50,212 nt of DNA, taken from a virus. Under the pieces are notes generated by a model. It saw only the letters and a program-made list of their open reading frames with translations. It was not told the DNA's origin and did not search any database. Where the stretch lies: IMG/VR virus record IMGVR_UViG_3300025889_000173, positions 1-50,212 of that record; one strand, given 5' to 3'. Below, one piece after another: positions 43,390 to 49,131 of this stretch. Positions within the stretch are counted from its first letter, which is position 1, and each line of letters starts with the position of its first letter. Both the position numbers and the translations under genes were made by a program.

Positions 43390-44660
43390 TCAACGAGCCC
43401 TTGTTGCGGGCCTTATGCCCGCGCCCCAGATCCGGGGCCAGCCGACAAAAAGCCTGGGATGGATATGTGGCCGCTCTCGTTTCTGACGAGGCGGCCAAAT
43501 TGTTTGCGCGCTACGACATCACGACGGAGCTGCGCATGGCGCACGTTCTTGCCAACTGGGCGCACGAGACGGGTGGCTTCACGATCATCTGGGAGTCCGG
43601 CGCCTATTCGGCTAGTCGCATCATGCAGATCTTTGGCGTTGGCAAGCACTCTGCTGGCGTGACCTGGGCCGAGGCGCAACGTCTGGCCTACAACGGTCCT
43701 GCTTTGTTTGATCGCGTCTACGGCATAGGCAACCCGCGCAAGGCTTCCGAGCTTGGCAACGACCGTCCCGGCGATGGCTGGGCCTATCGTGGCTGCGGTA
43801 TCGTACAGATTACCGGCAAGCGCGACCATTTCCGCTATGCCGCGATGGTTGGCTGCAAAGTCGAAGAGCTACAAAAACCGCTTAACTCTGTCCATGCTGC
43901 ATTGTGCGAGTGGGAGGCCAAGGGCTGTTCCAAATGGGCCGACCGAGACGATTACGTCAAGGTGCGCCGCCTGATCAACGGTGGGCGCAATGGCCTTGCG
44001 GATGTCCGCAACAAGCTGGCAAAAGTCAAGAAGCTCCTGGCCGCGCAGACCCCGCCGCCGCCCGCGCCAGAACGCCCAGAGCCGCGCGACGACACGATCC
44101 GCTTGGGATCGGAAGGCCAGCTCGTCACATGGCTGCAGGAGCGGCTAACCCTTCATGGCTATTACGTTGGCCAGATCGACGGAAAATTCGAAACCGAAAC
44201 CGAAAAGCAGCTTGTCGCATGGCAGCACCAGCACGGGTTCCCGGCAACCGGCGTGTTCGATCCGGACGATCACGAGCAGCGGGACGCCCTCAACATCACA
44301 AAAGTCATCGATGTGCCCAAGCGCGACGTGACGGCAAAGGATCTCAAGGAGCGCGGCTCCAAGACGGTTGAATCCACCTCGTGGTGGAGGGGCACCTTGA
44401 AGTGGCTGTTCGGATTGAATGCGGCGGCTGCGGCAGAGCACGCCTCTGGCCTGGGCGCGGTCGATGCCGTGGTTTCCCAGGGGGAACAAGTGAAGGGCCT
44501 CGTAGAGCGCACAGGAACGCTCGTGGGCTGGCTTCCTGATTTCAAGATCATCATCATCATCGGAATTGGAATCGGCCTCTTCGTGCTCTGGCGCGCCTTT
44601 GACGGCGTTGAAAAGAGACGGGTCGAGGATGCGCAGTCTGGCGCACACATGGGGAGATAG
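43386..44660 (+). CDS. Endolysin: GH19 chitinase-like domain, peptidoglycan-binding domain, C-terminal membrane anchor
   Basis: A 424-residue protein from ATG 43386 (ATGA overlap with the fibre stop). Residues 35-210 are GH19-type: LANWAHETGGF with Glu61, IWESGAYSAS with Glu70, and WAYRGCGIVQITGKRDHFRY matching the RGRGxxQxTGxxNY block. A Pro-rich linker (222-233) follows, then a PG_binding_1-like domain (235-305: IRLGSEGQLVTWLQERL, GQIDGKFETETEKQLVAWQ). Near the end there is one hydrophobic helix (about 386-403) with a basic tail. The GH19 family here cleaves the glycan backbone of peptidoglycan. The C-terminal membrane segment is unusual for an endolysin and may hold the enzyme at the inner membrane. 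Confidence 0.88.
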   Translation: MINEPLLRALCPRPRSGASRQKAWDGYVAALVSDEAAKLFARYDITTELRMAHVLANWAHETGGFTIIWESGAYSASRIMQIFGVGKHSAGVTWAEAQRLAYNGPALFDRVYGIGNPRKASELGNDRPGDGWAYRGCGIVQITGKRDHFRYAAMVGCKVEELQKPLNSVHAALCEWEAKGCSKWADRDDYVKVRRLINGGRNGLADVRNKLAKVKKLLAAQTPPPPAPERPEPRDDTIRLGSEGQLVTWLQERLTLHGYYVGQIDGKFETETEKQLVAWQHQHGFPATGVFDPDDHEQRDALNITKVIDVPKRDVTAKDLKERGSKTVESTSWWRGTLKWLFGLNAAAAAEHASGLGAVDAVVSQGEQVKGLVERTGTLVGWLPDFKIIIIIGIGIGLFVLWRAFDGVEKRRVEDAQSGAHMGR

Positions 44661-44664
44661 GGAC

Positions 44665-45045
44665 ATGCAACTCAAGGACGTGAAGGAAAAAGTTCAGGAG
44701 CGTTTGGTCGTTATCGGTGCGGCAAGCTCCGGCTTGTCGCTCAAGTGGCTGATCATCCTTGTGTTGGTGGCGTTCGTCGGCGGCGTTGGTCTTGGCGTCA
44801 AGATGGATTTCTCGCGGTTTGCCGAGTTCAGGAAGCAAGCAAACGAACTGGCGGCCCGCAAGGAAGCTGAGAACCGGAAGCTGGCCCGCGATCTCGACGT
44901 GCTGCGTGCCCAGCTCGATCAGCGCGACACCGAGCGCGCAGCATCCGACGATGCCTTCACCCATGTCATTAACGCGCCGAGCCCGAGTCAGTGCATTGTG
45001 CCTGTTGAGCCCATCAATGCCATCATCGCGGAGGCCAACAAATGA
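44665..45045 (+). CDS. i-spanin (Rz-like inner membrane subunit)
   Basis: A 126-residue protein with GGGAGATAGGGAC before the ATG. The N-terminal transmembrane helix (LSLKWLIILVLVAFVGGVGLG) is followed by a charged coiled coil (FAEFRKQANELAARKEAENRKLARDL and on, around residues 50-95), the classic i-spanin layout. It overlaps the following lipoprotein gene by 4 bases. With the o-spanin it would span the periplasm and fuse inner and outer membranes in the last lysis step. Confidence 0.8.
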   Translation: MQLKDVKEKVQERLVVIGAASSGLSLKWLIILVLVAFVGGVGLGVKMDFSRFAEFRKQANELAARKEAENRKLARDLDVLRAQLDQRDTERAASDDAFTHVINAPSPSQCIVPVEPINAIIAEANK

Positions 45046-45323
45046 GATACGCGCTCATCATCTCTGTCATCATCCTTGTCGTCGCTCTGGCCGGGTGCGC
45101 CAAGTACGTGCCATTCGAGACGCAGAAGCTGGCCGTGCCGAAAGAGTGCAAGGCGCGGCACTATGCAGATCTGCCAGATGTCGCGCCCATGACCGGCCCC
45201 AACGTCACGCCGGATCAGGTCAACAAGCATTGGGCCAAGGCGCACCGTCTCCAGTCGCGTCCCGCGTATCGCCGCCTCTACCGCAATTATAGAGTATGCA
45301 GCGCATACGCCAAAAGGAGCTAG
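45042..45323 (+). CDS. o-spanin-like outer membrane lipoprotein (Rz1-like)
   Basis: A 93-residue protein with a signal peptide and lipobox (IILVVALAGC, Cys19), so it should be lipidated and sent to the outer membrane. It overlaps the i-spanin gene by ATGA. The mature part is basic and rather long for Rz1, without a marked Pro-rich stretch, so the name rests mostly on the lipobox and the i-spanin partner. Confidence 0.72.
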   Translation: MRYALIISVIILVVALAGCAKYVPFETQKLAVPKECKARHYADLPDVAPMTGPNVTPDQVNKHWAKAHRLQSRPAYRRLYRNYRVCSAYAKRS

Positions 45324-45329
45324 AGATGA

Positions 45330-45623
45330 ATGGACCAGCACATGATATCGGATATGCGCGAGCGACTTGCTCGTGCCGAGATCAACGCGGAAACAGCGTC
45401 CCATCGTATCAATGCTCATGCGGAGCGTATACGCCAGTTAACGGATTTGCTTATGCAAACGGAGCAACGCATAGTCCAGCGCCTGGACAAGATCGAGTCA
45501 TTCTGGCGAGTGGCTACAGCAACGGTGAAGTACACCACGGGGTTGCTGTTCCTGTTCCTCGTCATGGCGGGAAAGCTCACTGCGGATCAAATCACTGCGC
45601 TCTGGCAGGTGTTTGCCCCATAA
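45330..45623 (+). CDS. Holin-like or XhlA-like single-span membrane protein
   Basis: A 97-residue protein. The N-terminal coiled coil (MRERLARAEINAETASHRIN to KIESFWRV, about residues 9-60) leads into one membrane helix (TTGLLFLFLVMAGKL). The pattern of short charged helix, Trp/Arg before the membrane segment, and location at the end of the lysis genes fits XhlA-type holin accessory proteins. AAGGAG lies 10 bases before this ATG. A second frame starting 4 bases upstream has a better-spaced site, but its protein looks artificial over most of its length. Confidence 0.62.
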   Translation: MDQHMISDMRERLARAEINAETASHRINAHAERIRQLTDLLMQTEQRIVQRLDKIESFWRVATATVKYTTGLLFLFLVMAGKLTADQITALWQVFAP

Positions 45624-45636
45624 AGGGGCTCACAGT

Positions 45637-45681
45637 AAAAGAGCGCCGAGCCGGATCGTTCCTCGCTCTGACGCTCTTTTT
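45637..45681. terminator. Terminator between the convergent operons, probably bidirectional
   Basis: A 9-bp stem (AAAAGAGCG with CGCTCTTTT) encloses a smaller GAGC/GCTC hairpin. Since the arms carry A-tracts and T-tracts, the structure ends in U-runs on either strand. It lies 14 bases after the last plus-strand gene and 27 bases after the last minus-strand stop. Confidence 0.75.
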
Positions 45682-45707
45682 CGCGCTCGTGTCCATTTTA
45701 ACCAGCG

Positions 45708-46190
45708 CTATTCCCCATCTTGTTCATAAGGCTCTTGGTCTTTGACCTTGGTGCGCAGCACTTCAATCTCTTTAACAAGACCCTGGATGATGACGTTGAG
45801 GGATTCAATCTTCGCGTCTCGCATGTCGCGTTTCTTGGTCGCTGATAGCGTGAAGTCCGGTCGCCCGCCAGGAGGCACCGCCCGCCATACCGCCTCGTGA
45901 TTTCCAAATGCATTGATCTTGGTATGGCCCGTGCGCTGCACGAGCGCCATGTCTGCAAGCTCCGAGATCCGTTTGCGATAGCTGGATTCAGAGCGAGGCC
46001 CATAGCGTTGCTCGCATTTGATCCTCACTTCCGTCTGACTCAGACCCTCTGGATATTCCATCAGGAGATCGAAGACGCGCTCTCTCAAGGTCTTTGACTT
46101 GCGTCCCTTTGGGCCGTCGATCCTCTTGGCCGCCTTGATGCTGGTTTCGTGATCGTCCGTTCGGACGCCTACCGTGATATCGTCTGCCAT
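45708..46190 (-). CDS. Winged-helix DNA-binding protein
   Basis: A 160-residue protein with GGGGGAT upstream of the ATG. Residues 35-95 form a winged helix (LRERVFDLLMEYPEGLSQTE, then RKRISELADMALVQRTG), and a C-terminal coiled coil (SLNVIIQGLVKEIEVLRTKV) probably mediates dimer formation. It is the last gene of the leftward operon. It is likely a transcription regulator, or an accessory DNA binder for recombination or replication. It resembles phage gene-regulator proteins in general; no specific family is known to me. Confidence 0.65.
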   Translation of the reverse strand: MADDITVGVRTDDHETSIKAAKRIDGPKGRKSKTLRERVFDLLMEYPEGLSQTEVRIKCEQRYGPRSESSYRKRISELADMALVQRTGHTKINAFGNHEAVWRAVPPGGRPDFTLSATKKRDMRDAKIESLNVIIQGLVKEIEVLRTKVKDQEPYEQDGE

Positions 46191-46199
46191 GATATCCCC

Positions 46200-46541
46200 C
46201 TATAATGTTGGAACCGGAACAATTGCGCAAAACGTAGCGTAGCCAATGCCGCACCAGTGGCCGCCGCCGTCCGGCGTGACGAGCGTCTGGACTTTTTCAG
46301 GCGGCGCCACAATCCAGCGGTCGCCAACGAAAAACTCAACCCTCCCCCCAATCTGCCTGTAGTTTGCCGGTCGGCAGTCCTGATCGTTGCAGCACGAGAT
46401 ACCATTCGACTGCTTCAGCTTTGAGTAGAAATGCTCGTGGTATTTGGCGTGGCCGTCCTCGGCCAGAACAGGGTATAGCGCCCACACGAGCAGCCACAGC
46501 ACGACCCAGGCCAGAACCACAACCCCCCAATTGTTCTTCAT
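46200..46541 (-). CDS. Secreted cysteine-rich protein
   Basis: A 113-residue protein from ATG 46541 with GGAGGG just upstream. The hydrophobic N-terminus (VVVLAWVVLWLLVWALYPVLA) is a signal peptide or anchor. The mature part is HxxHEHFYSKLKQ followed by SCCNDQDCRPANYR and, near the end, PDGGGHWC and YATFCAIVP, so five cysteines fall in a fixed order. I know the CC-N-x-x-DC-x-P plus PDG-x-x-H-x-C pattern from small periplasmic proteins of alphaproteobacteria and their prophages. Function unknown. The start overlaps the recombinase stop. Confidence 0.7.
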   Translation of the reverse strand: MKNNWGVVVLAWVVLWLLVWALYPVLAEDGHAKYHEHFYSKLKQSNGISCCNDQDCRPANYRQIGGRVEFFVGDRWIVAPPEKVQTLVTPDGGGHWCGIGYATFCAIVPVPTL

Positions 46542-47098
46542 AGTCCCTCCATAGCTTTCTTCTTCGCGTCCGACGACGGCTCGATATAGATCTGAGTCGT
46601 CGTCAATTGTGCATGCCCCGCAATGTCCTGCACATCCTTGAGCGATCCACCGTGTTGCGTGATCGTGCGCGCCAGCCGGGTGATGACCGTGCGCCGTCCT
46701 GAGTGCGAGGAATAGCCCGTCCACCCCATGCGGTGTGTGTAGAGATGGCGGAACCACTGCGCGACGGCGTTGGCCGACAGGGGATGGCCCTTCATCTGCC
46801 TGTTTGGAAAGACGGGATCGATGTCTGCTGGCTCTCCGATCTCGGCCTTGAGCGCGTTCAGGCTTTCGCGCAGCACCTTTCCCATCGGCACGGTGCGCGC
46901 CTTCTTGCCCTTGGTCACATCGGCGGTCAGTTCCAGAACATCGCCGCGCACATGCTGCCAGCGCAGTCCAGCAATCTCCACAGCCCTCAGTCCTGCATTT
47001 GCAGAGAGCAGATACATCGCATGATCCCGCCTTGTATCTAGGACAGACAGAACCGCCTTGTGTTGCATAGGCGTCAGTATCTTGGCTTGTCCTCTCAT
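46538..47098 (-). CDS. int: Tyrosine recombinase, catalytic domain only
   Basis: A 186-residue protein from ATG 47098 with GGGGGA close upstream. All catalytic positions are present: Arg38 (NAGLRAVEIAGLRW), Lys63 or Lys65 (TKGKKARTVPM), His132 and Arg135 (SSHSGRRTVITR), His162 (IAGHAQ) and nucleophile Tyr171 (TTTQIYIEP). The N-terminal core-binding domain of normal integrases (about 100 residues) is missing. It could be a minimal integrase or a dimer resolvase. A MerR/Xis-like gene lies just upstream in the same direction, which favours integration/excision. No att site was identified. Confidence 0.85.
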   Translation of the reverse strand: MRGQAKILTPMQHKAVLSVLDTRRDHAMYLLSANAGLRAVEIAGLRWQHVRGDVLELTADVTKGKKARTVPMGKVLRESLNALKAEIGEPADIDPVFPNRQMKGHPLSANAVAQWFRHLYTHRMGWTGYSSHSGRRTVITRLARTITQHGGSLKDVQDIAGHAQLTTTQIYIEPSSDAKKKAMEGL

Positions 47099-47208
47099 CA
47101 ATCCCCCGTTTGCTGCTATAAAGTGAGACTTGAACTAAACCCCAGATTAAAATCCTAGAAAACGCACCGTGTTTAGGCGCTTCTCATAATCTTGTACGAA
47201 TGTGAGAT
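47099..47208. other. Intergenic region between recombinase and Xis-like gene
   Basis: This is the largest gap in the leftward operon (110 bases), AT-rich, with an AGATCT palindrome at its Xis side. It could hold an attachment site or recombinase and Xis binding sites. I see no tRNA-like sequence and no clear core or arm repeats, so this is only a location to examine. Confidence 0.25.
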
Positions 47209-47406
47209 CTAGGTTTGATCTTCAACTCGAACTCTTTCAACGCGCTTCACTTCGCGCTCCGTTACCACGGTTCTCGTCTTGTATATCCCAGTCCGCGTCT
47301 TGGTAGCTTTGACCTTGCCGAGCGAGATCAGGCGCCACAGATGACGCTCTGTGATCTGCCAGCGCTGGGCGAGTTCTGGGACGGTGTAGGCCATCAGTCG
47401 TTCCAT
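47209..47406 (-). CDS. MerR/Xis-like small DNA-binding protein
   Basis: A 65-residue protein, or 61 from the ATG at 47394, which overlaps the stop of the upstream mini-ORF as TGATG. The sequence YTVPELAQRWQITERHLWRL then SLGKVKATKTR is the winged helix-turn-helix of the excisionase or MerR family; the rest is basic. Lying directly upstream of the recombinase, it is a candidate recombination directionality factor. A small transcriptional regulator is the alternative. Confidence 0.72.
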   Translation of the reverse strand: MERLMAYTVPELAQRWQITERHLWRLISLGKVKATKTRTGIYKTRTVVTEREVKRVERVRVEDQT

Positions 47407-47468
47407 AGTCCTATGACGATGTAAGCCGTTATGGTTATGATCAGTGTGATCAGGATAAAACTAGTCAT
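47394..47468 (-). CDS. Candidate 24-residue membrane peptide
   Basis: A mini-ORF between the coiled-coil gene and the Xis-like gene. The Shine-Dalgarno site GGGGGAG lies in the last codons of the upstream gene, and the start overlaps that gene's stop. The stop overlaps the next ATG (47394). The peptide is almost entirely hydrophobic (SFILITLIITITAYIVIGL) with polar ends, i.e. one membrane helix. The tight coupling on both sides argues for translation. Function unknown. Confidence 0.5.
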   Translation of the reverse strand: MTSFILITLIITITAYIVIGLWND

Positions 47469-47650
47469 GTCTCCCCCAGGGCTTTGCGTGCTACAGCATG
47501 AGCAACGCAACAATCGTGGTCCATGCAAGCTGTTGCCGCCCGCTTCAAAGCGGCGCGGAGCCGTTCGATCTCAACAGTCTGCTCCCGTATAACAGCAAGA
47601 GCATTCGACAACTCTCCGTCCGTATAAAAGATGCGCGTGGTGTCACTCAT
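47465..47650 (-). CDS. Small coiled-coil phage protein, copy B
   Basis: A 61-residue protein from ATG 47650 (an upstream extension would shadow copy A). It has a Leu/Glu/Arg heptad region (LAVIREQTVEIERLRAALKR), then three cysteines (CMDHDCCVAH) and the end VARKALGET. The stop region overlaps the start of the 24-residue peptide. It is paralogous to the gene upstream of it. Proteins ending ARKALGE are frequent in phages of alphaproteobacteria; function unknown. Confidence 0.65.
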   Translation of the reverse strand: MSDTTRIFYTDGELSNALAVIREQTVEIERLRAALKRAATACMDHDCCVAHAVARKALGET

Positions 47651-47676
47651 CTGTCTCCCCCAGGGCTTTGCGTGCT
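47468..47676. repeat. 25-bp direct repeat in the paired coiled-coil genes
   Basis: The same 25 bases occur at 47468-47492 and 47652-47676, 184 bases apart. On the coding (minus) strand they encode the ARKALGET end and hold the GGGGGAG ribosome binding site for the gene that follows. This marks a tandem duplication. Confidence 0.8.
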
Positions 47677-47834
47677 GTGTCGAACATGAGGTCGATGTCT
47701 GGCTCCCGGTCGTCATCGCAAAGCGTGATCTCGGCCATGATGCGATGCAGCGCTGCCCGGAGCCGGGCGATCTCGGAAGCTCTATCATCCAACAGAGCCT
47801 CCAACTCTGCGACCTTGTTCCTTCCCTCACTCAT
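47643..47834 (-). CDS. Small coiled-coil phage protein, copy A
   Basis: A 63-residue protein with AGGAGGG 4 bases before the ATG. The heptad-type helix (KVAELEALLDDRASEIARLR AALHRI, in two parts) is followed by an acidic segment and FDTARKALGETDE. The start overlaps the HNH gene stop. It shares the EI-x-RLRAAL and ARKALGET blocks with copy B, and the DNA of the last 25 bases is identical between the two. Confidence 0.65.
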   Translation of the reverse strand: MSEGRNKVAELEALLDDRASEIARLRAALHRIMAEITLCDDDREPDIDLMFDTARKALGETDE

Positions 47835-48198
47835 TATCCCTCCTGACAGTGTCCCCGTTCATTTTCTTTTTCCATTTAGATCTCTTTGTCCCGGCCATAG
47901 CCGGTCCCTTCTTGGCGTGCGCGCCGAGATGCTTTGCAGCCAGCCGCCGCGCCTTGGCGCGATCAGTCGCCTCGCCCTTGGTTTTTTCTCTGGCGCACGC
48001 CAGATGTGCCGGGGCGCGATTGTCAGCATCGTTCGTGCCAGACCGCCACAGCGGCTCTACATGCTCGTCAATCCACGTCTCCCCCACCTTGATCTTTCCC
48101 TTGCAGATGCAGCACGTCCCGTCGTGATCGATAAAGAGTTGTACGCGCTCCTTATCCGTCAGAGGTTTCCTCTTTTCTACTCGATATGGATTGTCCAT
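47827..48198 (-). CDS. HNH endonuclease
   Basis: A 123-residue protein. The HNH core is complete: zinc cysteines in TCCICKGK (Cys29, Cys32) and HLAC (Cys68), active-site DEHVEPLWRSG (Asp44, His46), NDADNRAP (Asn60) and His65. The C-terminus is Lys/Arg-rich. Such phage HNH enzymes may help terminase cut DNA or act as free nucleases. Here the gene is far from terminase, in the accessory block. Its start is overlapped by the preceding small gene. Confidence 0.85.
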   Translation of the reverse strand: MDNPYRVEKRKPLTDKERVQLFIDHDGTCCICKGKIKVGETWIDEHVEPLWRSGTNDADNRAPAHLACAREKTKGEATDRAKARRLAAKHLGAHAKKGPAMAGTKRSKWKKKMNGDTVRRDNE

Positions 48199-48340
48199 TC
48201 CTGCTCATCCACTCCAATGTCTGTCCGTCTGGGCTCTCAATCCTGATCGTCACCCGATCCGCTTGATATCTCTCCCTCAGAGCCTCCACCAGCATTTGCA
48301 TGTTCTTCAGCGGATGCCCCAGCTCGATCACTTCCCCCAT
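48152..48340 (-). CDS. Small hypothetical protein overlapping both neighbours
   Basis: A 62-residue protein whose core (KNMQMLVEALRERYQADRVT, then IRIESPDGQTLEWMSRNG) reads like a compact alpha/beta protein. The ATG at 48340 has GAGG directly against it, so the true start may be an internal Met (about residue 14). It overlaps the HNH gene by 47 bases and the upstream gene by about 100 bases. Function unknown. Confidence 0.5.
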   Translation of the reverse strand: MGEVIELGHPLKNMQMLVEALRERYQADRVTIRIESPDGQTLEWMSRNGQSISSRKEETSDG

Positions 48341-48530
48341 CCTCGTCGTCCCCTTTCCAGGCCATGAACATCAGTGTCGCGTGATGGCCATGATGTGTTC
48401 CATCCAATGACTCAAGCACCTGCCAACCCTCAACCTCATACTGACGCACTAGCGCGTTGGGAACGTACCTATAGAATCCCTGCATACCATTCGCGGAAAT
48501 TTCTGTCGTTCGATCCCCCATGTCGTCCAT
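48237..48530 (-). CDS. Small hypothetical phage protein with FYRYVPxALVRxYEVEGW motif
   Basis: A 97-residue protein; start uncertain (ATG at 48530, 48521 or 48485). The core, FYRYVPNALVRQYEVEGWQV then GTHHGHHATLMFMAWKG, resembles a small phage protein that I recall as (F/Y)RYVPHxRVxxYxxxGW with an HHG block; its function is not known. From about residue 65 the sequence turns into an acidic Gly/Ser/Ala tail, which is exactly where the next gene overlaps it. It also overlaps the methyltransferase end by up to 82 bases. Confidence 0.55.
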   Translation of the reverse strand: MDDMGDRTTEISANGMQGFYRYVPNALVRQYEVEGWQVLESLDGTHHGHHATLMFMAWKGDDEDGGSDRAGASAEEHANAGGGSEGEISSGSGDDQD

Positions 48531-49054
48531 CCCTCTCTCTCCTGTCTTGAGAACAATTCCAGATATGGGCCAGCGGCAAGACGCATGACCCTGTTGTAAA
48601 ATTCATCCGGCTTGCGGCTATGCTCACGCACCGGATCGACTATCAATTGTCTGACGGCTTTACTGCAGCGCTTAGGCTTGCCCCGCACCCCGAGCAAGCA
48701 CACCTCGACGTTGGCGCGCGTCCAGTATCCAAGGCCCATGTGCCATTTGGGTGCCCAGTCCGGATCGCTGTTGCGGCTGGCCTTGGCCCAGCAAAACCCA
48801 ATCGTTTTGTAGCTAAACCCCCAGGCGTCCATCGTTGCGAACGCTTGTGGAAGCATGGGATTGACGGCCCACATCAAGAGCAGGCAATCCTCGGCTGCAG
48901 CATCACCGACCGGCAGAGCCTTGATGTCTTCAAGGCTCATCGTGTCGTAGTGCTGCTCTGGTGATTTCGCCTTGCCCTTGTTGCTCCACGTCTTGAAGCT
49001 CCACGGAGGATCAGCGACTATCGTCCTGAAATGATGTGGTGGCAGGTCTATCAT
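48449..49054 (-). CDS. MT-A70 family DNA adenine N6-methyltransferase
   Basis: A 201-residue protein with AAAGG upstream of the ATG. The catalytic DPPW motif is at residues 15-18 (TIVADPPWSFKTW), followed by HYDTMSLEDIKALPV, DCLLLMWAVNPMLPQAF and GYWTRANVEVCLLGVRGKP, the regular order for the MT-A70 family. The C-terminal GPYLELFSRQEREGWTTWG completes the domain. It would methylate adenines in phage DNA to block host restriction or alter expression. The last 25 residues are overlapped by the next gene and fall outside the conserved domain. Confidence 0.9.
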   Translation of the reverse strand: MIDLPPHHFRTIVADPPWSFKTWSNKGKAKSPEQHYDTMSLEDIKALPVGDAAAEDCLLLMWAVNPMLPQAFATMDAWGFSYKTIGFCWAKASRNSDPDWAPKWHMGLGYWTRANVEVCLLGVRGKPKRCSKAVRQLIVDPVREHSRKPDEFYNRVMRLAAGPYLELFSRQEREGWTTWGIERQKFPRMVCRDSIGTFPTR

Positions 49055-49131
49055 CTAAACCTTTATTACGCGCCAAAGCGTTGTCACTAAAGCAGTCGTA
49101 CTCTTTAGATATGTCATGTGATCCTTCATCA

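Noticed and set aside
45296-45745. 149-codon plus-strand frame over the holin-like gene
   Set aside because: Its middle part (Cys/Gly/His-rich) looks like a shifted reading of the 45330 gene and its 3' end crosses the terminator. It is kept only as a finding because the 45326 start has a good ribosome site.
47099-47208. Possible attachment site or tRNA fragment next to the recombinase
   Set aside because: I found no TPsiC-like sequence and no paired core or arm repeats, so it is listed only as an unexplained intergenic region.
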